64,000 bases of DNA from Micromussa lordhowensis (taxonomy: Eukaryota > Cnidaria > Anthozoa > Scleractinia > Lobophylliidae): the NCBI GenBank assembly GCA_964020085.1, contig OZ026595.1, positions 9,348,516-9,412,515 on the forward strand, in the 5' to 3' direction. The first letter of the stretch is position 1; each line of letters starts with the position of its first letter. The translations under genes were made by a program, and so were the position numbers. Below, piece by piece: positions 37,401-49,482 of the stretch. Under the pieces are notes generated by a model. The model did no database searches. It was not told the origin of the DNA and was given only the letters and a program-made list of their open reading frames with translations.

Positions 37401-40205
37401 TTTTGAAGAAGTATTTAATAACCTTTTAAAAAGTATGACCTCTTCTCAACATTCGACGTTTTAATTCGAGATAAACTTGTGTATGCTATTGGTTGAGTTA
37501 ATTACAGATTCTCTGTTAGTCAAAACGTGTTATGGAAACATTCAACACAATATGTTTGCATATTTTGGATCAAACGAGTTTCATTCATCTTTGTCAAGAA
37601 CAACAAGATTATGTCAACCAATATTTCGCGCTAAAATTATAGACAGTGTGCATTTTCTAGCTTACCTTTCTTCTTGAGTGTCAATTTCTTGTCTTGCCTC
37701 CTTGCTTGACACTTTGCCACGAGGAATACACAAGTGTTTCTGTAGGTCTTCTTGTCACTGCCGCATATAGGATCTTCATGATTGCCGCACTGTCTTGCAA
37801 GTGGACAATCCTCTGCTTTCTTCGTCTTCGGGTTACCGCACTCTCCCTTGTAAAGTACGGTCAAATTGTTGTTATTTTGTTTGGCCTGACACCTTGCTCC
37901 GCGGAAGAAACAAAACGAGTGGTACGTTTTATTGTCGCTCCCACACACAGAGTGTTTTGTGGAGTTGCCAACTTGAACACAATCCGCTAATCTCGCAGAA
38001 CACTTTGATCTTTCCTTGATGCTTTTCGCTGTCTTGTTTCGACAAGGTCCTTGAGCTTTTATTTTCAGAATACCACCAGTTTTATTCGCTTGACACTTGG
38101 CGTTGTTGAAGAGACATAAGTTGCTGTAGGTTTTTCCGTCGCTCGCACACACTGGTTTTAGCTTCTTGTTACATGATCTATTGCAAGCCTTTCCTTTACC
38201 TTTTCTCTTTCCATTCTTTGCTTCGATAACTGCAGGACGAAGAAAAGTGTGTTATTGCTTTAAAGTTTTAATCCTGGACGAAACCGAAGCCATGAAACGG
38301 AAAACAGTCATAAAAAGTTTACAGCCACTGATGGATAATGGTTCTCTTGAATTTTGTCCTAACTTGAAAATAGCTATTTATTCATCAAGTATTTCATTGT
38401 TATTCAACTTGTAATCCAGGAAACTGGTTAAACAGGACCAACAGCTCAGTTTGTACAATAGTCCTGTTAATTCAGGCTTATTTCAGTCTTTAGTAAGTCC
38501 TGAACGCGGGCAACGCAAAAAACACAATTAAAAATTTCGTTGAAACGTTTAATAATTAACATGAAAATTATTTTAAGAATCATTTACTTTGGGGTTCGCC
38601 AAAATACTGAAATATCCTCCTAAAAATATACAGTGATCGTTCAAACTAAAATGTCAAATGAGATATATTTATCAGTTCCAGGGGTAGCAACTGAAATAGT
38701 TGTGTTCTTACAACTTGCATCAGCTGCTTCAACCCTGCGCGTTTAAATGATCCTTCCGCCTTCGAGAAGCCTTATATCTAAATAATGTCAAATTGTTGAA
38801 TTTATTTCCACCAATGCTCAAAAACTATATGTTTTCTGCATTAGGTGTCGCCTGCATAATTGTGCTGATTCAAAGATAAATTCATCTATCCATTTATAGT
38901 CAAAACTTTGTGTAGAACTTCCAGACAGTGTTATCTCATTCTATCATTGTTTACTTTAGCAGTGCGACGTTCGGGATTTCTGCTCCTCGCATGGCTCGAA
39001 CAAGCATTAACGGAGATAATCTCGTCAACTTCATCCAATTAATGTAATACCTTTTGAGAAAAACAGAGAAACTGAAGAAACACCTCACCGACACGCAACC
39101 TGCCATTACGAAGTTCATCAAAAGAGGAAACAAACGAAAATATGAGAAGTAAGAGCTACTAAACCTACGTACACACGAATTTTCTCATGCGTATTACTTA
39201 AGTGTGCTAAAAATATATGTTGCATGTTTTCTCTCAACAACACGGCATTTCAACACGTCGCGGAAATGCTGAAACTGCAAACATTTCACAGTAATTGGAC
39301 AGCGCGATCTTGTAATTTTTTTTCAAGGAGACCTCTGGTCATGTCTGGTTTAGTTATTACTGAAAAAAAATTGTTAAGTTAAGAAATAAACACATTCTAG
39401 TTAAAACTGTCTGCTAGGAAAGGACGCAAGGAAAGTTCCTTGCAATGTACATGTTCGAGTATGACCCTCTTTCACTGAGAACTGATTCCAGATACCGACT
39501 ATGATACCTATCTAGTAAATTAATTCAATGACATAATTTTCGCGTCTGGTTTATTTAGCAGAGATGACAAATTGTTCGGAAGACAGGATATGGGAAAAGG
39601 ATACATACAAACGCCCAAATTCAAAAACTTCGCCACTAAAAGCCGCGATTTCCGAACAGATAGAAAAGCGTTTGCACTTCGAATTATGTATACCCAGAGA
39701 TCTAGGCTATTGCGAGTGTTTTTGTTGGCTTTGAGCCTTGCAATGGCTTCGATTCCCGTAAACACTGGCGCTAGCACGTGTCGCAAATTCCCTCTTGTAA
39801 TGTAAAGCGACTTTTAAACAATTACAGGAGATGATCGGGAGATACATGTCACTAATCTATGTAAAGGAACGCGCTAGAACAACGTTTAAAATAATTGGGA
39901 GCGTGCTGAAAAGTAAAGTCTACCCCGCGCGCGCGCGACGCTGTTAAAATTAACTCAACTGCGTTGTAAACTGCGCCACATTATGCACAGGGTGAAAAAA
40001 AGCTGTTTTCTCTCAAAATCAAAGACGACTTATTCCGTTATCGTTTGTAATACAAGGTTACAGTACCACTTTATCGGGGAATGGATCTCAAGCGCCGAAT
40101 TCTTCGAAAATTGACTCAATGCTAGCTGAAATTCCTCATAGAATAAAAGGATCCCTTACCTGATAACAGTAGCAATACAACGACAAAGAAAACTGCAGCC
40201 CTCAT
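31470..40205 (-). CDS. Secreted five-Kazal-domain protein with basic C-terminal tail, complete, three exons
   Basis: Probably an extracellular serine-protease inhibitor. Exons 40205-40160, 38229-37666 and 31927-31470 sum to 1068 nt, 355 aa plus TAG, with GT-AG junctions. Residues 1-15 (MRAAVFFVVVLLLLS) are the hydrophobic core of a signal peptide. Five Kazal domains each keep six cysteines and the xSDxKTY-type core: Cys31-78, 92-146, 157-206, 215-263 and 272-322. Domain 3 is split by intron 2, its last Cys being coded in exon 3. Expected P1 residues (second after the second Cys) are K, Q, N, S and V. Domain 2 has 11 rather than 7 residues between Cys 2 and 3. Residues 323-355 form a Lys/Arg-rich tail (20 of 33 basic) with a KNGKKG-like repeat, which may bind acidic glycans or matrix (inference). 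Follistatin- or agrin-like binding roles without inhibition are possible. Intron 2 carries a foldback repeat and a MITE-like repeat. Confidence 0.9.
32013..32153. repeat. Second copy of the foldback family seen at 4058-4347
   Basis: Shares GTCCTGTTATTGATCATGAA and ACTTTGACAATGTTATGA with that element but has shorter arms (32013-32079, 32091-32152). It lies in Kazal-gene intron 2. Confidence 0.7.
33138..33336. repeat. MITE in Kazal-gene intron 2
   Basis: Imperfect terminal inverted repeats, AGGCCTGGCCGATTCACAC and the inverse of GTGTGAACTAGGCTT, each followed inward by a CGACATAA-like segment. There is no coding capacity. Confidence 0.5.
35045..35385 (-). repeat. GTGTGGAC-family MITE, copy B (inverted)
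   Basis: Same words as 30635-30955 on the opposite strand, ending in GTGTGGACAATAGGCC and TTGTGGACGGGCCTAAG. Confidence 0.55.
35556..35715. mobile_element. Pogo/Tigger-like MITE with TA target duplication
   Basis: Terminal inverted repeats CTGTGGAATCCCGATTTCTC and, at the other end, the inverse of CAGTGGAATCGCGATTTCTC. The element is 160 bp and flanked by TA on both sides. The terminus and TA fit Tc1/mariner-pogo elements. Confidence 0.6.
36342..36728. repeat. Possible TTAA-type MITE in Kazal-gene intron 2
   Basis: Flanked by TTAA at 36338-36341 and 36729-36732, with short inverted ends AAGGG. Arms diverge quickly. Confidence 0.35.
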
Positions 40206-43034
40206 ATCCACAAGCTTTAGGATCGTCCTCCTACAAAACCCGAGCGACCGAAACAAAACGCTGTTTGAAAAACTTCGAGACGTGTCTAGTGTCGCGAGCA
40301 AGATACAACTGATCCTCCAATGTCACCCGCCTGATTATTTATTCAATCAAAAGCGCTACCCCACCACCCCTGGGTGACTGACTGTTACTCCATTCCATTC
40401 ATTGCGATGTTATTAATTTAAACTTGGAGTGTTTTTTCTTGTGATAAGATCAACAAGGATCATACATGCGATGTAATTATAAGGCGCTTTTTGCGATTTC
40501 CTTGAAGACAATTCCTTCTTTGCCCGTGACCTAGGTAGTCCCTCCATATCGAGTGCTGTGGTGAGCCAATGCAGATTTTTGGCTTCTCTTGGAAAAGATT
40601 TCAAGCCTTTCAAGGCGAAAGCAAGTTGGAAAATCATCCTTTTGTGTCGCCATATGTAAAACTGAAGGTATTCGGGGTATGTTTGCGGTGGAAGGATTAT
40701 GTCAATCATCGCGTAATGAAGTGGCGCGGGACTCCCAGCGGGAACATGAAAAAAGCTATTTGTCTGGAGTTAATGGTGTTAAAACCGGGTAAACAACCGG
40801 AACTTCAAAATCACCGCACTCATGTCATGTAAAGACTTCTGGGTGATCAAAATAACCCTTACCTCTCTGTATCTTTGCCGGGGTCTAGATTTCCAGACCG
40901 ATTATTATAATTTTTTTATCTGGAACAATAGCTATAGCAGAGATAACGACATTTTGTAATGGGCCAATGCGTCACAGAATGGTCAGTGTACTTTAGCAGA
41001 TTCCAGTGATCAGCAAGATTGTCATAGAGTTCTCAACACAATAAAGAGGATTTTGTGTTTTCAGCAGAGAGACTCACTGATCAAGTACAGCTTTGGGATG
41101 CCCGATTTTAGCATTGTTTGAATATTTTATCAATATTCGATATTTTTTGCACAATATTCGTCATATTTTGCCGCAGATGTTGTGAGCTCGCCATGACAAG
41201 CCCAAAAATTGACAACAAACAGCAGTTTGTCAATTTTAACCTGATACTTTTTTTGCAACAAAATGATCACTTGATGAAATTTCGCTATGATTTTCACAAC
41301 TTTTTTGAAATTAATTACTGTTACTAAGTTTCTTTCTATATACATATAAAAAAGACATTGAGTTTTTCTTTTTCCTTTTTGTTTTCTTCAAGATTCTCGC
41401 ATAATCGGCTCGTTTGTCGTGAACTTAACTTCCATAAGAGCGCCTTTAGTTCTCAGCTCACGTTGTAAGTGTTTAACCACTTAATTATAAAATGACCCAA
41501 AAATAGTTCCAATCTAGCGTCAAGATGACATTTTAATTGCATGCTCTCAAAATTAATGGTTAAATATAGATAACTGTTCCTGATGAACTGTGCTTTTCCC
41601 TATTCCTGCAAGTTAGCTGAAAGTTAGGCGGCTACGCCTTCAATCGTATCTGTTGTTTAGTTTTCTTTTGAAATCCGTATCTTCATGCGGTAAGCTTACC
41701 GCCTGTGGTTAGACTGTGGTGTCCATTGGAGAAATAGGATTATGACACAGGGAAAAACTCGTGGGCGTCTTGTCTGCAAGAACAAGCAAACCTTAAAACT
41801 TACTGAGCGCCTTGCGTTGGAAATGCCGGCTTTCTTATATACTCATCCATCGTTCTTACTATTGAACTAATTTTCTCACTGATGACTTAACTGTACTCAG
41901 TATTTATAAACTTAGTAGATCTGAAAAACAGATTTTCATATCACCTTTATGTGAATGAATTTTAAACTCTATTTATCTTTGCCTCTGACTACATGTAAGC
42001 TATTTAACCAGCTAAATGGAGCCAATTTTTCTTTGCTCAGTGGAGCCAATCTTTGTTTTTATTTGACAGTTCAAGCGCACCACGCTTGCAATTTTATTCA
42101 CTATATTAAAAACTCCCATAACGTTTTTTCATTTGAATTTGGGAATGATGGCATGGAGCTGTCGAAACTTCATTCTTTTATACCGCTGCTTTTGTTCTTA
42201 ATTGCTTATCGAAAACCTTAGTTATCAATGGAATAACCAAAATATTGTTGAAGGCTTTTTAAATCCCGGTTCGTGTGTACTATGCAAGAACCGATTTTTT
42301 CGTGTAATTTCGATTTTTCAGTTTCGTTTCCCTTCTGCTAAATTTTGGCAAGTAAGGCTTTGTTAAGCTGTGGTACGTTTGGTTCGTTGATTGTTGAAAT
42401 CTTCATATGCGGTTTCGAGAACGTGTTTCCTGTCTTCTGGGCGGAGAAAGGAAGCACAGCACTTCAAAGTGCTATGTTTCCCTCAAAAGCTGAGTTTGTT
42501 CCTTCTCATCTTATCGTTCTCGCATTTTTCTGTGGACAGTATTACAGGAAATGATTTATTACGTTCCAACCACGGAAGTGAAATGGATTTAGGCATCCTT
42601 TAATTTCACAGTACACAAAAAGAATCATTTCAGTTTCTGAATAGATCTGAAAACGAAAAGACTTCGCCGCGGAGAGATCTTAGGCCCCAACTAGTACTAT
42701 TTACTGGAGTGGATGGACAGGGAAGCTCTGAGGTCTCAAGAACTGTGTCTAACAAGAGCAGTGACGTCCCTGAAGTCAGTATTCTCAATAATCTAAGAAT
42801 TCTGCTCTATATAATGAGTACAACAGTGACTAAGCGGTCAACAAATAAACGGTATGACAGATAGTTGCTTTCAAAACGGGTAATTTTTTCGTTGCCATTG
42901 ATGCGTGAAGACTTCACATCACCTTATTAATTAATTAGTTGCTGATTCACCGGCATTTTCTGAGAATTGCATAAAGGCCCCATCACTGATCCACACTGGA
43001 AAAATTTGAAGACGCAGCTTTAGTTCTATGATTA

Positions 43035-43315
43035 GGCCTACTGCCCACAATAATCCGTCACGAAAACGGAGCCTTTTGAAAACGCCCTTCAAACCGGAGG
43101 AATTTGAAAACGCCTGCTTTTCCTTTTATTAGTGTGGACGGAAAACAATTTGAAAAAAAGCTTTTCGAAAATGAGTTCGTCACAATAATCATGTGGTTTC
43201 CCTGCCCAAGTTTTTCCTCAAACACAAATTTCTCTGGTGTAGTGTGGACGGAAAGCATTTGATTCGTTTTCAGAGCGAAACGCAGTTTTTACTGAAATTT
43301 CTCCGACCTAGTGTG
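43035..43315 (+). repeat. GTGTGGAC-family MITE, copy C
   Basis: Contains AGTGTGGACGGAAAACA and a second GTAGTGTGGACGGAAAGCA, as in copy A. Confidence 0.55.
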
Positions 43316-43539
43316 AGACGTTAATTAGAAACATGCACCCACGATTTACCAGAGGGTCGCTTACATTTTCTGTCTGACCTTGTTTTAGTTTGTTTCTTAG
43401 GGTCAGTGAGGAAGTTTAACTTAAAAACGTTTTGAAAATCGGTATGAAAAATGGCGAAATGTAAGGCGAGATGACTGCAGTCTAAAAACCAACTACATAT
43501 CGGGTTGTACTATGGAAGCATCTTGGTTATACCGTACTG

Positions 43540-44785
43540 TGATAAGTTCCTGGCCACTTCACAGGTACCCCAAGCTCACAAATGAGTGTTTCGTTCATCA
43601 TGCTGTAGTATTGAGGTTACATAACAAACGAAATTTAAGGATTTGTATGGCAAAATCGATTCTAATCTTAAGCCTAAAAATACGAAGGAGTATGAATAAA
43701 AATAAATCTACCTTTTAGCTTCACTACTTTGTCCTCTGTATTTACAGTAAGGCTTAAAGCCACCTAAATTGCCTTAAGGTGGGGGTTTACCTGAATTAAA
43801 GTGAAATTTGAGGAAGTTTAAAGAGAGATTGAAAGGGGGAGAAAAGGTTATGGAACACCACCAGACAGTTGCCCGACCCCACAATGGCACTCGGGTTGTT
43901 AGGCAACTGTTTGGTGTGTATCTATCAATTTTGAACTTCAAACTCTAATTTTAAAACAACACCAAATCTTCAAAATTTCCTATTTCCATAAATTTTACTA
44001 ATCCTTTGAGAAAAACTATCTGTCTCCAAATAAACCTAAAAATCACCAAAAAATTTACAAAACGGCGCAAAACATAGATGTGTGTAATGAGTGAACAGAT
44101 TCTTGATTGCTTGAAACGTAATCGAGATATTTGCATTAAGAACATAATACCAAGCCAAAATACGGCTTTCAGGTGGACCCCCGCCTTAAGGCGGGGGTAC
44201 ACGTGAAGGCTGTTTTGAGGTCGCTTCACACGGCCTTTCTGTCAACATCTCGGTCACGTTCCAAGCGACACTAAATCTCTCTGCTCTTCTCATTGACCAC
44301 TGTTTGGCGGTTTTGTGTAAATGTTTGGGTGATTTTGGGGCATTTTGGGAAAGAGATATTTTTTCTCAAAGGATAGGTTAAATTGAGGAAAATATGAAAT
44401 GTTGAAGATTTGATGGATTTAGAAAATTGAAATTTGAAGTGAAGAATTAGTAGACGGACACCAAACAGTCCCCTAGCAGCCTGGGGCTCTCTTTTGCGGG
44501 GGTCAACTGTCTGGTAGTGTTTCCAACCCATCTTAATCCTAACAATTTCCTTTTTTATATCACTTCAAATTTCACGCTTATTCATGTTTACCCCCGCCTT
44601 AAATCGACTTAGAAACACACACCAGAAGGTTTATTATTATTCATACTCCTTTGTAGTTTAGTCTTAAGAATATAACCGTTTTTCTCATACAAATCCTTAT
44701 ATTTTGACTGTTGCGTAACCTGAAAACTATTTGTGAGCTTAGGCTACCTGTGATCACGTACGTATTAATACAGAAATGGTAACTT
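43540..44785. repeat. Imperfect palindrome of ~1.2 kb centred on a TTAA
   Basis: The centre is CCCCCGCCTTAAGGCGGGG. Each side has a 408-409-bp block bounded by TTAA (43778-44185 and 44190-44598), mirrored and roughly 70% alike by eye. Homology continues outward: AAGGAGTATGAATAAAAATAA (43685) matches the inverse of 44628-44655, and GCTCACAAATG (43574) matches the inverse near 44735. See findings. Confidence 0.65.
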
Positions 44786-47700
44786 TAGAGCATTTTAAGA
44801 ACATTTCAGGCTCAAATGGCAAAAACTCTACGAACGCTCAGCCTCAGTCCAAACATTAGGCCGAAGTTCTTAGAAAACGAATAAAGGTGTATACACGTAT
44901 GTCTTGTTGATGTTGAACTGATAAGGGTCTTAGTGCCTCACAAGTGCAACGAAAATTACACAACTCCATTTAATTTAATCGCAAAAGACGAGTACCCAAG
45001 CACCGCAAGCTTTCCCACGGGAGACGTCCAACTGAGTTAATTGCGCGGTTTCCTGTGCTGATCAGTATAAAGTTCTGTTTGTTGTGGGCTAAAATATTTT
45101 GCCTAATAGCATTGCAGGGCTTAACCTCTCATAATAGCCTATCCTAATATTATTGCAATCTTTTATCCTCTTTTTTTCACAATGGGTTCCAAACTTAAGC
45201 CAATGAAGATTCTTGTAATTTTGAAGTTTCCTTTTCTAGTTTTCTGTGACCGCAAAATCGACAATTTTTTTCTTAATTTACCGTTAATTAATTACCAACC
45301 CAACGTTTTAATTACCAAAGCCAACGAAGTAATTTTTTTAAATCTCTGAGTAATGTATAAGCTTGTAGAGAAAAGACTTTTGAAATCGTTTAATTAAAAC
45401 GGTTTGGACTAAAGCAGAGGGTTAACTCAATTAATAAATTAAATTGGATCAATCCGTTTGTCACTAATCTCACAAATAAGATTTAGGATTTTAATTGCAT
45501 TCAACAAAAAAAAAACACTGAGCTAAGAACTTCGACACCGGCAACCTTCGTGAGTAATTTTTGAGCTGTTAAGTGGTGAACGACGGTTTTCAATTTGTAT
45601 GAGACACCGCCGGCGAAACTTTCACCATGTGCTCATAAACTGATCCTATGTTCGAAAATGAGTGTATTTTCAATCGCAAACAACCTGAACAACGTATTAT
45701 CTAACTATTTTGTTTATATGTATATAGCCATGTATAAATAGATTTGAGCTTAAGAGAAGTGATGAAAAGCTACTAGCTGGAAGCCTATAGGCATGCATCT
45801 TGCCGACAAAACCGAACTAGACAAACACAGCTTAATCTTCTTGAAGGTAATAGGCAAAAATACGTAATCCGAATGGAATCTCTGTCAGGGAAACATCGAT
45901 AAATATCAATGTTTTACAACTGCCTTGGCCAACTGAGAATTAGACGAGTGGACTCAATCAACTTAGCTGTACTGGCCGAGTTGAGTGTAGGATCGCATTT
46001 TATAAAGAAGACATCAAGTAATCATTTTCTGAGTTGGACGTCAAACAAGTATCCATTTACCGTGCTCCAAGAGAATTAAAAACATAATATTTGCATGGGG
46101 TAACAAACTTAACTCGTGTTTTTTTATATATGTATCCCAATCGGCGGGATTTACGTCTCATGGTGAGAAGATCTCAGCTGATGTCTAACAACTCTGATGT
46201 CTAACAACTCTGATTAAGTTGTTAACCAGGCATCGACAGGCAGGTGATGATAATAGAGAAAACCTTAAACAACAGTACTGTATTGTCTTGCGACCACTAA
46301 ATTATATTACGTAAAACAGACCAAAAAAAAGGACCAAACGAACAAAAAACAGAACGCTATAAATTACGTCACTGTAGCTGACTGCACGTTTCCGACCACG
46401 GATTCGCCATCTTAATGGACATTATATGGTGGAAGAGCGCTAGAATTCTTCCACACAATCTCAACAGTATAGTGCAACTTCATAATACTAGAAATATGAA
46501 TATTACTAGAAACATTATAACACGGTAATGTGACCATTAAATAAGCAGTAGAGTTAGTTCTATCCATATATTACACTAGCATTGGTGTTTAGACGCGGTG
46601 ACGATCCCTTCAGAGAAAAATAGATTATTCACAGTATATTCGGAACCCAAGGGACACTGTCCAAATTCGGAATTGAAGCCGTTAATTAAGACGCAAGGCG
46701 ATTCAATAGTTATCTACATGCATCACCCTTCCAACCGACAGAATCCCACTAGATCGGTTCGGATCCTAAGAAATGCATGAAAAATTACATTGCAATGCAA
46801 CTTCGTTGATCGCTAAATTTCCACATGGTTAATCGCGTTCAGTCCATTTCATTCGTAAAACTGCGCTTTTGTCGCGCCAGTGATAATAATAATAATACAA
46901 TGATGACGACAATGCTAAGTTGTGTGACCCTGTGTGTCTAGAAAATGGATGTATAAATTGATTTAAGCCTTAAGTTATGTCACATTTAATAATAATTTGT
47001 TTAAGTGGTTGTTCAAAGTGGACTGATTCAAAAACACTTTGAATTCCTTTGCATAAAAGTTAGCTTTGCGCAAAACAAGCGAAGTCAGGCAGCGAAAGAG
47101 AGAAACCAGCGAGTGTTGCTTGTAATTTTTTTTTAATACAGATGTAAATCAAGTTGTAATATTATATACCCAAGAATTGTGATGTCCTTCTGGCGATCCT
47201 TCAGTTACACCACTGGGTTTGTTTAAAATTGTTTTCGTTCTTGCAGTGTTTTGAGATTGAGACACGGGCGAAATTTCTTTCCTTTCTAAGCAAATCTACT
47301 GATCGGATCAACTGTATTTTCACTAGTAATGGTTAATGTTTGCTTTTCATCAAAGTGCGTTCCTTTTAGCCGCGCTCAGCGTAATAATTCAGCGAATAAT
47401 TCTAAAAAGGAAAAAAACTCGATATTCTATCCGGAAGGAGGCGACATGTATTTTCGTGGTTGAAAATAACTAATAAACAAAATCGTGAAGAGTGAACGCT
47501 GTAAAAACAAATGTTATTTCTCCTATCGGTAGTTCTTGTTATTTTAACAAAATAAGCTTTGCTTGCTTCACACATTGAACTGATTATATGTTGCCAAGTA
47601 CATATTTCACCTAACTAAAACATGGAGATTACAGCTTGCAAGCACGCTATTATCTCAAGAACATCAAAAAAGTGGGGTAGCTTAAGCGGTAAGCAGATTA

Positions 47701-48419
47701 AGACTTGCTAAGAGCGGATTAGCGGATGACAGGAAGATTAACGCCCACATATTGGTTTGCGGAGATTCGACGGAAGGGTGAAATTGTTTCTGAGAGAGCG
47801 ATCACCCAGCAAAGAACTTCACAACGGAATCGTTCGAAGGCCAGATGTTTAGAACTTGCGTTTCTATCGCGGAAAAAAACAGTTGCTAATGCATATCATA
47901 GACTCTCGTCCCATCACGAATTGCTGTCTAAATGAGAAAGTCCCTTGTTAAGATATACTGGGTAGCCGTCATAAAGTTTCATGCAGTGGCAACAGTCCCA
48001 TAGAACAATATACGTTTTCAAATAGACTACATCTGATATCAAAACAGACAGAAGCCGCTAACAAAACACAACAAGGTCTTTCAACAGTATTCTCCAAGCC
48101 ACACACCAAGATGTAATGGATTTACAAGAGTCTCTTGAGATATCTTTTAGGATTATTACGACTTAGGCATTTGATATACTTAACCAGGAACCGCAAAATC
48201 AGGCTATGTTTGTTTTGTGTGTGATTTGTTGCGCTCTAAAATAATACCGAAGTGTTTGCTTTCTGTTTTCAAATATGAAACCCTACGAGAACAAAAGGTT
48301 AAGATTTCTCCACTTCGGTTTCCATTGCATGAATCCATGAGATAATCATTACGGTTCCATAGGTGGGTTTCTTTGCCATCGTATGGTGTAGGTAACCTCC
48401 CAACATTTAAGTTTTTTAT

Positions 48420-48600
48420 CAGGCTGAGTTTGAAATTGACCGGTACCTTTTTATTTATACTCCTGAGTGAAGCGAGGCACTGTGAGAGTAAAGTATCTTG
48501 CCCATAACATAACAAAGAAACTTCAGCCAGCCAGCACAAACCCTGGTTAGTCTCTACGGAGTCCACTGAACCGAGGTTAACAACCAGACACCGTTTGTCT
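48420..48600 (-). repeat. Diverged SINE of the 14155 family
   Basis: The minus strand has GGGCAAGATACTTTACTCTC, CACAGTGCCTCGCTTCACTC and GAGTATAAATAAAAAGGTACC, matching the SINE body. Confidence 0.55.
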
Positions 48601-49316
48601 CCTAAGGATAAAGAACAATGTGTAATTGTCAATTTGGGAAGCTATTTATGTTATACTCCTTTTGGACACGCATTTCCGCCACGATATATTTGTAAAGTGT
48701 GGAGCCATATCAAGCCATACGTTGCTTACTTCACAGACCCAGCGCAAAATTATCTTCCTCCTGTTTGGGAATCAAAACAAAGAAAGTGCATTAAAAATTA
48801 CATTGTCTTTAGAAAAATGGATACTGTAAAATTGAAAGGGTTAGTGAAAGAAGGGTTCAACGATCATGAATGCATAGTGCAAGTACAGTGCAAGCATCTC
48901 GTTTTTAACATAGGTACTAAAAAGTATTTAACCTTTTTTTACATGCATGGAAATTAAACACGAATGGCAAGGATGTGAATGCTTAACAATCTTTTTTTGT
49001 GTGTTAAATGAGATTAAAAAAAAACAACAGCAACAGAAAACCAAATGATCAAAACTCATGTCATGTCATGGTGTGTTTCAAGTCATCTAAATTGAAAATA
49101 AAACGGTACCCGCAATATATCAAGCACAACTTTCTAGTGTGGCTCTTTTTTGGTTGTAAATTTTGAATGAAGTATTTAACAAGTTGGCACAAGTTCTTTT
49201 TTCTTTTTTTCGATTTAAATTGAATTGTCGGTTCGCACTACTTACAATACTAATACGGTTACTTCAAGAGAAAAGTACAATACAGTACAGAAACTTACAG
49301 TAGCAACACCAATACA

Positions 49317-49482
49317 TACCTCTTACTAACCGATTGCGAGGGCCATACTGTAAGTTATGGACCGAGTTTTTCCCCCCATCGACTTATGGCCCATCCGCGA
49401 AGCGCGTGGTCCATAAATCGAAGGGCAAAAACGAGGATCCGTAACTTACAGTACGGACCGAGAAAACGAGGTTAGTAAGATA
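49317..49482. repeat. Foldback MITE, CTTACTAACC family
   Basis: Termini CTTACTAACC and GGTTAGTAAG. The arms contain TACTGTAAGTTATGGACCGAG and its near-inverse. A smaller relative is at 63203-63284. Confidence 0.65.

Noticed and set aside
39520..39805. Overlapping ORFs on both strands (88 and 77 codons)
   Set aside because: Located in Kazal intron 1; the Kazal reading frame closes without it and neither product resembles a known family.
48595..48957. Plus-strand ORF of 120 codons
   Set aside because: No recognisable motif, no splice or start support, and it begins at the edge of a diverged SINE; likely chance.
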